Shown here: one piece after another, positions 55,601 to 64,000 of the stretch | Layout of the letters: the number at the start of each line of letters is the position of its first letter | How positions within the stretch are numbered: position 1 is the first letter of the stretch | From: Whalleya microplaca | Taxonomy: Eukaryota > Ascomycota > Sordariomycetes > Xylariales > Xylariaceae | Direction of reading: 5' to 3' | Assembly (NCBI GenBank): GCA_022497155.1 | Contig: MU385712.1 | Span: 185,765 to 249,764 of the forward strand | Length of the DNA stretch: 64,000 nt | The notes under the pieces: model-generated | Told to the model about the DNA's origin: nothing | Database searches by the model: none | The model's input: only the letters and a program-made list of their open reading frames with translations | Position numbers and translations under genes: made by a program

Positions 55601-57953
55601 AGTTATCAGATATTCGAACCGTACCATTATATTGCTTGTGGATTAACACAGGGGATGTTATGTGAGCACAAGCAATATAGATATCAACTCATGTATCAAA
55701 CGTGCTTTGTATATCTCATAGCGTAGCTCGCTATGTACTAGGACTATACGTAACAAATATACTGTGCAGTAGCGACGCCTAGTAGTAGATCGGTGGGGTA
55801 CAGTGGATAGAGGCTCCAAAGTGGCTCCAAAGTGGGATCTTCGGCTTGGCTCGACGTCTAGATAGACATATTAGACTAATCAGTAGCGCTAGCACATACT
55901 CCTGGATACCGTGCGTTGACAAACTTGGAAGGTTTGGAGAACTCGTAGTACGAGATGAGTCTCATCAGAGCTGACAACCTAAGTAGCTTAAGCATTCGCA
56001 CGTCTGCTCTGATGACGAGAATAGCCATGCTAATGACTATAGGCAATGAGAATGATTCTAGTCTTGGTTGAATAAACATGCGAATATTGAAGTACGACAT
56101 GTATAAGTCGATCCCCCCCTCTCTCTATTTCTATCTTACCAGCCACTTGATAATTCGAACACTGTACGTGTATGCATCCACACACATTAGGCTCGCAACG
56201 TAAGTCTAGACTCATGTACGTAGCAGCTATTATTTCTATCGTGGGGTTTTCCCGCCTGGTAGGTAAATCGCATTCTTTGAAACACCCATCTTCTTGAACA
56301 ATTGCCTTCTATGTTGGAAAAAGAAACCATACATCAACCATGGTTGCCCTTCAAGGCGCCCTTGTTCGACCTTCTGTTAAAGGGGAGAATGTCGAGGCAA
56401 GCCTAGAATCAATCGCGGTGGTAAGAGGCCATCGGCCATACTAACTTGGGTCACCTATACCCTAGTATCTTTAGTTCAGCGAGGTTCATCCCCAACATCC
56501 AAGCACATGCCTGAAGCAGAGAAGACCATGATCGTCTCTGGGAACCTTGAGCCAGTTGGACCAGGCACGGGCGCCGCCAAGACCCCTTCATAGACTGTCC
56601 ACATAACAACTAGCCCCAACTCAGACCTCGAAATAGCGCACTTGGTAACTGTCTGGATGTCGTTGCGGTTGCTATTGGGGGGATATGGCCCTCCATGATG
56701 AAAACGGCCACCTTCTTCTCTTTTCTTAGATACCGCTATGATGACAAACAAACATCCTGCAAATGAGAGCTTCTGTTATTTTCAAACGCCGCTCCTGACA
56801 TCATCTGTAACGGTTCACTGGGCTCGCCCACGAACCATCTCTTGCATCAGTGACGTTGATAGATGGTTTCGACAGCAGTAGCCTGCATTGCAGTATAGAT
56901 ACTAGCGTCAATGTCTGGTGTCTATTGCTCAATGGTAATAGTCTAGGCAGGTACACAGCTATGTCTCTGATTCAGCCTGTGTCTTACTCGAGACAGACTC
57001 AATGGAAACCAGGCCAGAATGCGGGGCTATATGGTGTACCTCATTCCTGAATCTCATTCCAAATGGTAAAGACAGCTCTATACTTGCTCCTGGCGGGGAG
57101 TAGATTGATTGACAAGAAAACTCTCTAATACGCTTGTATGGTAGATCTTTGCGGAGTACGTACAAGTCTAAGATACGTATGCGAGATCGGTTGCTTCTTT
57201 TGTATCAAGTTGAGAAAGTCAGTTGACTTCTTTCAGATGCTTGCTGCGCTGCTCCTGCCTGGCCTGCACCATCCTGCGTCTTTTTCTTTCTAAATTTACT
57301 GCACGTAGGCCACACTCTGTACCAAGATCCAATTCAGATTGGCTGGCGGGTCTGCATGTTGGTTATTCGGTTACTCGGTGCAAGGATTCAACGACCCGGC
57401 TCTTTGGGTCCCATGTACCTCTTGACATGTTAAAGCCAACTTGGGGCTTGCGACGAATAACCTACGCCAACTGTGGAGACTTGATTGACAAATGCAAGCA
57501 ATGGGCTAAATGGAGGGGGCACTTCTTCAAGTTGGGGTGGTGGCTTGAAGACAACGTTGTACTAAATGAATATCTTGACTGAGCGCTACTCGAGTACCGT
57601 CCAAATCAGTGGCTGCCTCTACTCAGTGCTTTTAAGCCACCGCGCGTCTTCATTCCTATCATATCCTCCTTGGATCCATATCCTTGAAGGGCCGAATTTA
57701 AGTATATTGGCCAGACTATCCCCAGTTTGTATTTGCTTTATAAGTTAGTGTCTGATCGAAGGGATATCCTTCTCTAATTTTGATAGCACCTATCTTTGGA
57801 ACTCCTGTATATCTATTGGCTGTTCCCTCATTCCTTCTGTGCCTCATTAAGCTTTCTATCTGCATCTGTCAACGGATTTAATAAGTGTCGGCATCATTCT
57901 TCGATATCTGACGCAACCCTTGGACACGGCCCTTGCTCCCGAGCTTCTTAGGT
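49621..57953. other. gene-poor region, 8.3 kb
   Basis: I find no supportable gene, RNA or intact transposon here. All open frames are short, overlap in several phases and lack domains. Small structures include a perfect hairpin at 51954-51974 (9-bp arms). A coding-like fragment on the minus strand near 55380-55560 reads GAGFANIPPGVSNDRSCYPN, then a stop, and may be gene debris. The final 300 bp are the promoter and leader of the zinc-finger gene. Confidence 0.6.
51954..51974. repeat. perfect hairpin, 9-bp arms, 3-base loop
   Basis: TGGCGTCAA-GAG-TTGACGCCA is an exact inverted repeat in non-coding DNA. It is too short and isolated to assign a role. Confidence 0.85.
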
Positions 57954-59135
57954 ATGACAATGGATATCCACATGGACCTAAGAGTGGGTTTCGACGAGGA
58001 TTTCGCCTTCGGAACCCAGTCATCGGTATCTTGTGCTTCATCGGCTGGCAGCTACTCATCTTCTTCTAACGCGAGTTCCTTACCCGACCCATTTACACCT
58101 ACATCTGGTCGCTCAACTCCCGGGCTACGATTCATCTCGATGGAACACGATTCTGTCTCATATCCTCCTCCAGGAGGGTTTGATTTGACACCGCCGACAT
58201 CAGCTTTCGGCGGCTATTTCCCGTCAGATGTCAAGTCGGAGTCCCCTCACTACGTTGACAACGGCGACATGTCACCGAGTCTTAGTCGAAAGTCTAGTGT
58301 TCAAGCTACGACTATGGGGTTCGAATATGCTCATATGCTTCCGGCCTCGATGGTATCCCAACATAATTCCTTAGAATCGGCAAACCCTCGGGCTCTAGGA
58401 CATTACTCGTTTGCAGACCAGATAACGTCTCCTCCATTCCCTATTTCAACGCCAGGATACACACTTGAAGGCGCTTCTTGCGAAATGTCATCGATGTGGG
58501 CCTGGCCAGGGGATGGCTCTGAATCTTTCTTCGCGAGGGATAACTCTCCTTCGTCGTCTCCTGCTAGGCATATCCATTCTCGAGAGAACGGTGGCCTAAA
58601 CCCGGCTTACTTTTCTAGCCATGGGAAGAGGCGGTTCAACATGGAAGAGGTACAACAAAAAACCTCGGCACTTCATCAGATACAACATGACCACCGTCTG
58701 CACATGAAGAGGCAGAGAATGGCCCATAATAGGGGATTGCCAGGAGGTATCCAACGAATTCCACCAGGCACGCACAGATGCTTAGTTCCGGGCTGCCCTA
58801 AGAAGCCATTCAAAAGGCAGGAGCATCTAAAAAGACATATGCTCACGTAAGGGTTCCTCTCATAATTATATGGGCTGTCCAATACTAACAACCATATTAG
58901 TTGCCATACGCCGGATGCTGTCTTGACATGCTGTCCATTTTGCGACAGGCCTTTCAATCGCAAGGATAATTATCGCCAGCATCTCAGACTACATACCTTG
59001 AAGAATCGGTCGATTCGTCGCACACAGTACTTTTCTGAAGCCCAAGCACTTTACGACGAAGAGATGAGGAAAACTAAGCAGCGAAGCCATACGAAGAAGA
59101 GGGGCTCAGACTTCAAAGAAGAAGAAGATTGCTAG
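57954..59135 (+). CDS. C2H2 zinc-finger transcription factor, two C-terminal fingers
   Basis: Two exons (57954-58846 and 58901-59135) with a 54-bp GTAAGG...TAG intron (branch CTAAC) give 375 aa. The protein is a probable nuclear DNA-binding regulator. Finger 1 is CLVPGCPKKPFKRQEHLKRH (from C276), closing with MLTCH; finger 2 is CPFCDRPFNRKDNYRQHLRL (from C309), ending at H329. The intron lies inside the inter-His segment of finger 1, so splicing is required for both fingers. The N-terminal 270 residues are Ser/Pro-rich, with FTPTSGRSTPGLRF and FDLTPPTSAFGGYFP, conserved-looking motifs seen in Sordariomycete C2H2 regulators. The arrangement of two adjacent fingers resembles BrlA-type conidiation regulators, but orthology cannot be claimed. 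The basic tail is KQRSHTKKRGSDFKEEEDC. The first true ATG in frame is 57954. Confidence 0.87.
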
Positions 59136-62100
59136 TTAAAGTGATACCCTATAACCAATGAGTCTTATACAACAACACAAAATTCTGGCGACATGGTCAC
59201 GACTTTCACGATTCGGCTCTCAGGCCAGATGAACAAAAAATTGTGAGATGGGTCTGGGCGAGGCAACATGTGGAGTTCAGGTTTATGTTTACCGAAATTT
59301 GCATTTGGTGACAGCGAGTCTACTATTTACGGCGTATGGTACATTTTGAGGGCGTCATGCCTAGGAATCGCACCTGTATCATTATTGCGAGCTTATACTG
59401 CTTGGTTTGGAACCCTGCCCTGATTCAGGTCAATATCTTGGGTTCTGAATCCTAGTAGTTAGGTATTTTGTGGAAGGGATTTTCGTATTGTAGGATTGGC
59501 ATATCATAGGAAATAAAGGGGCGACATGGAATTTTTTCGGCTTCAGCATCCACGATTGTTATGTCATGCAACAGTGTTCCCACGTCCCTGAGATTCTCAA
59601 AGGAGTACGCCTCTTGAGAGATCATACATACCTCTGGCGTCACACCCCGCATAAGCCAACCGACGAGTATGTTTCACATCAAAGCAGGGGAACCACGCCC
59701 TTCTAAACAATAGAACCGAGACAGCCAACCAAAGAGCCTTGACTGGACTCAGATCAACGCCCCAGATCTAGACTTGCCCCAGTTTTATGTGTCCTTGAAT
59801 AGCCTTTAGAGCCACCTTAGGAAATGTACATGGCCATCTTTCATGTCCGTCATCTAGAGCGGACTACTGCGTGTCTTGTTTTCGAAGCCAGTATTGACTT
59901 GCCGTTGTTAAATTTGCAATATCTGACGCTGAATCGTACGATACGGGGGAACAAGTATCGAATTTGACTTGTAATAACATTAGTTAGGTCATTCACCTTC
60001 TGTATTTGGAGTGTTTATCGTCGTACAACCTCGAGGGTCTATTTTAACTTTTGCTTCGAGTTGAATAGCGTTAGAGCAATGCTACTTGGCAATGGTGTGG
60101 GAACCCTGTTTGCCGAAAACTTGATGTGAAAACCAACTCTTCCTCCATCGCAGCAGTTGATTGTGAGGGTGTCCAGCTTGACTGCTACCAACTACGTAAT
60201 ATCAAACTGTTGGATTGACGGTCACACTAGTTAAACTGAAACTAACACACGAGTTCACCGTACACCGCAGTTATCGGTGGTCGCACCACTAACAGAGGCG
60301 CTTAACCTTCTCTCCTCTTCCTGTTACACGGCATATCCAAAATACTCGCCTAATATTTTCACGTGAAGCCATATCAAGTAACGGTTGGCGAAGGAACTGT
60401 TCATACTTGAGGGCGTTCTGCACTAGTATTAAGTAATATGGCTGGCGGAAATTGGCGCGTCCTCTTGCAAAACAACGGAGATGAGGGCAGCGAAGATTCC
60501 TCCCCCGAAGAGCGGAAAATGGCAAGCCACAACTCAGGTCGATCGGTCGATCGCGCCATTGGGGGCTGAACGTGCTTTTTTAAATTATCGCAGCGGAACA
60601 TTCGCACAGCTGCGCGGGGAGCGCGAGTATCCGAGGCTAGGGTATATCCGATGTTGTTGGTAAAGCCGAAACTCTCAATGGACCACGTTGTTGTGCAGTA
60701 TAAACCCACTTATAGATAAACAAAGATAGCATCTTCTGCGTCTACGTTGCAGCCAACTGCATTACGCGCCGGCAATGCCACTGGAGGCATTGCTCGGAAT
60801 ACTGAGAAGCGGTAAAGGGTGCAGCGCTTGGCATGTCGCCTAAGACCCAGCAGTCTGGATCAGTCGCGTGAATGGATACTCAGGAACTTCGTAGGGCTTC
60901 GGCATTCCAAGGCGAACTCGTGCACTGGTACTTGCGCACTGCGCGAATTTTCTGTCCCAGCTGACCATCCTCACACCGTGAATTCGAGGCCCGCTGATGC
61001 GTTTAGTGAAAACCCATCCGAAACTCCAACAAGTACCGAAACAGATGCTACAAAAGTAACGGCAGCTGTCGAAAACCCGGGGCTATGGTGAGTCGTGAGG
61101 TCATCTCGGGCTTGCCGTGCAGTTGCTTTTTTGGGACGTGGTCTGCTGATGTTTTCCCGGCGGGACGGGCCCACGATCTTGCCAGCTTGCTTGACAGGTT
61201 GGTGAAATGAAAGGATGGATGGCCAAACACCGAGGCTACGGACATGTCATGGAAGGATAACCAACGCACATTTGGAGGTGGTCTAACGCTGTGGCCACCT
61301 CCGCTTGCAAAGTTGATCATAGGTATCTGGGGAATCGGCTGTCATGATCAGATCACGCCTACACATTCGGTGGTGGTGAGATTTTGTTCACAATCTGACA
61401 CTCAGACCATTGGCCGCAGTCGAAGTCAAATCCTGAACCTCCATACTATAGCGTCCTTCAAATAATGTCAAAATTTTTCGCCTCTTCCTATCTGTTGTCA
61501 TGAGAAGGATATCAAAGTTGGTGCAACCAATGCTAGCGATGCCCGCCGCTTTACCTCGATTCTGAAATTATAATCCAATCATATGCTGAAACGATTTCTG
61601 TCAACCCAACTGCTTCACTTCCCTGACCGTTGGGCATCCAACACCTATTACAAAGGCATTACCATAGCCAAGCTTAGCGAACCCAGCCGCAAAAGTCCCA
61701 AATAAACTCTGGCCACCAACATCAACCATCGGCCAGATGGAAGTCACAGACTGCGAGTTCATTTGCTCTGGGATATTGCATGAGGATGCCGAATTGGGTC
61801 TCCACTTGAATAAGGCACATTGACCTCGTGGCTGGCCGCTGTGTTTGCTAAGAATTTTCCAGCGATACCAACAAGATATATGGCAGGGACAAGGCAACGG
61901 ACCACCAGATATTACCGATCCAGCGGTTTGGGACAACGCTTCATGCACAGCCGGCAAGCATCTGCCCGAGCAACTCGATACAGCTATCAGAATCTGAATG
62001 ATCGACAATCAGGATGTAGTTTTGCTCTCTATGAAGGTTTCTGTTAAAAACAAGCGCAAACTTAGATTGCTGAGCGTGCGGCCGTGTACAAGCAAACCCT

Positions 62101-64000
62101 TGTAATAGGTAAGTGGACCGGCTTTTGTAGTGAATTTATGCGTTCTTGAAATCACTTTAGGGGATCTTATAGATATGTGTTTCTTATTTTATCTGGCCTT
62201 GTTAATATCGAAACATTTCCCTGAGAAATGGCAGAACGTCACCAGCTGACCAGTACTCTAGCCATTCTATGATTTTTAGCCTTGATTCAAAATTGGAGCT
62301 TGTTCATTATTACGTTGATTTTAACAATTAGACAATACTTCACCTCGGGAATAATTTGATTAATGGAAATAGTCAGGAGATAAGATTATGTATAGGCTAT
62401 GATACTGTCTTAAATGTTCAACCTAGATGTTTCAGCACTATATCTGATGTCGATGTAGCTTCTGGACTCATACAGACTTCGGGTTACAAAATACCTGGGA
62501 CGGCAATGTACCAGCAATTCATACTGTATTGTAGAGGGATAATGAATTCTCTCGAGTCGATTCAACACTGAGGTCAAAAACTTTAGGTAACCATTCCTTT
62601 TGATGGTACGGAAGCTCTAGACGATAACTGAGATCTTGTACTGAGACATAAGATAACTTTAATCTTTGAGGCGAAACAGCTAGTACTACGACGCAGCTTG
62701 TGGTGGGTAACACGAAAACGCCGCTACAGCTTGTCTCGGAAACCCACAGAGTTACAGCAGTCACGAGAACAAAGCCTCACGAGAACAAAGTGAATTGAAG
62801 ATGAGATAATTACAATTGATTGATAGCTTCATTATGATCAGGTTTAAATGCTTGACTAGATGGGATCAGCGCATCAAAATATCGCAGGATATCTAATATC
62901 ACGAAATATGGGCAGAGGGTTACCAGCCTAGTATAGGTGTACGCATAGGCACACGGAGTTTGCCGCTTAACTCATCTAACTGAGAATATATTAAATCATC
63001 TAGTGTTCACTCCAGCTGCAAGCTAGCGAGCTCTGTTTCCTTCAAGGCTAGTATACAGGCATATGAAGAGCTAGGCGTTCGAGATGTCTCATGGCAGTGT
63101 TTCAGTGTTCCGAAGGCCGAGATATTGTACCGAATTGGCACACTACCACAGCCTTGCAGTCCAGCTCCGTTGTAATGAGCATGACATAGATCCTTTGTGT
63201 TTTTGAAACGGGAAAGGTGATTGTCATCTGTGCAAACCTCCCGCCAAGAGCTCCTGCGGCCACCAATCAACCTTTTGTGTCCCTGTGACAATGCCAGTAT
63301 TAAGCGAAACTGCATAATCGTACTACCTTGGTTTTGTGATATATTCGGTGATGACATGTGTTCCAGCTCGGTCTTAGCATCGCTTAAATTGCTCTGTTCA
63401 TCATCATATTTATAAGACCAATTATCAAGTCTACTGTAGGTGGCCCTCTCTTATATTGAACTCATAGTTTGATTATGTCTTTTCACTATTAGACACGCTG
63501 TGGTAGAGCGAGCTTAGCTACCATAATAATTTACACCGTAGTAATACTCGAATATACTTCCTGCGAAAAATCTTTATCTGGACGATGATGTGATCTTCGT
63601 GGACTGAGACAGATATTACAGACATACTTACCACCTCCAGTGTCTCATGCCGAGCCTGGATCAATTGTTGATGTTCTATAACCCAAGAACTAATACTAGG
63701 CCCGAGAAAATTTTCCCTTACTCTCGAATATAGACAACGGTCTACTGACAGGTAGTTCCTAAATGCTTATACCTAATATGATAACTACGTATGCCTGTTG
63801 GAAAAATCCGAACCCATATGCTATTGAATTAGTTGCTTTGCTTTACAGTTTACTGTCTAATTAGCATCTTGGCAGAACTGCTCTTTTGGGTCTCTGGCTG
63901 AGGATCGTGACCAATTAAAACCAACGCACTCTCGATTATACTATTACCTAGGTAGACACTTGGGCTTTCTGATTACCTAATAGTCAAGTACCTATGTATT
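59136..64000. other. gene-poor region, 4.9 kb to window end
   Basis: No gene, RNA or mobile element is supported. Coding-like fragments near 60834-61090 (+) and 61601-61790 (-) lack ATG-to-stop integrity, domains or consistent splicing, and are probably decayed genes. The window ends in ordinary AT-rich sequence. Confidence 0.6.

Noticed and set aside
60819..61205. Possible small mitochondrial gene with GTGAGT donor at about 61090
   Set aside because: The frame has no ATG, the implied intron would be about 35 bp, and the next exon has no recognisable sequence.

Overview
The window is nuclear DNA of a filamentous ascomycete (Pezizomycotina, most likely Sordariomycetes; this placement is an inference). 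The genes have short introns, mostly 40-220 bp, with GTRNGT donors and CTAAC/CTGAC branch sites. Recognisable fungal genes include a HET-domain gene, SPT20, ATG27, a PEX22-like gene, KGD4/YMR31, ORC6, GCD1 and TYW2/TRM12. I can support 18 intact protein-coding genes. There is also one gene relic, three non-autonomous DNA transposons with terminal inverted repeats, and one long perfect palindrome. I recognised no tRNA, rRNA or CRISPR array.

Left part (1-13.3 kb) is accessory-like. It opens with an artefact-like poly-C run, then an F-box gene (-), a SAM-dependent O-methyltransferase (+), an AT-rich hAT-like MITE, a Dal5-type allantoate-family permease (-), a large HET protein carrying an unexpected WW-like segment (-), and a polynucleotide kinase/3'-phosphatase (+). 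Spacers of 0.5-2 kb separate them.

Middle part (14.2-35.4 kb) contains KGD4 (-), a 571-bp Mutator-like MITE with perfect 43-bp inverted repeats and a 9-bp target duplication, and a divergent pair of a coiled-coil/Cys-His protein (-) and a degenerate Hsp70-like ATPase (+). It continues with TRM12/TYW2 (+), an SSP120-like EF-hand protein (-), a mariner-like MITE in the promoter region of ORC6 (+), two lineage-specific genes (+), and the relic of a DUF7918-type gene.

Right part (36.2-48.6 kb) is a housekeeping block: ATG27 (-), SPT20 (-), PEX22-like (-) and GCD1/eIF2B-gamma (+). They cover autophagy membrane traffic, SAGA transcription, peroxisome biogenesis and translation initiation, with no operon-like logic beyond shared promoters.

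From 48.6 kb to the end the sequence is gene-poor. It contains a 70-bp perfect palindrome, about 8 kb with no supportable gene, one C2H2 zinc-finger regulator gene (57.95-59.1 kb), and about 4.9 kb more without a supportable gene.

All exon junctions were inferred by eye from splice consensus plus reading-frame and family continuity. Reading frames were checked arithmetically. No database search was run.
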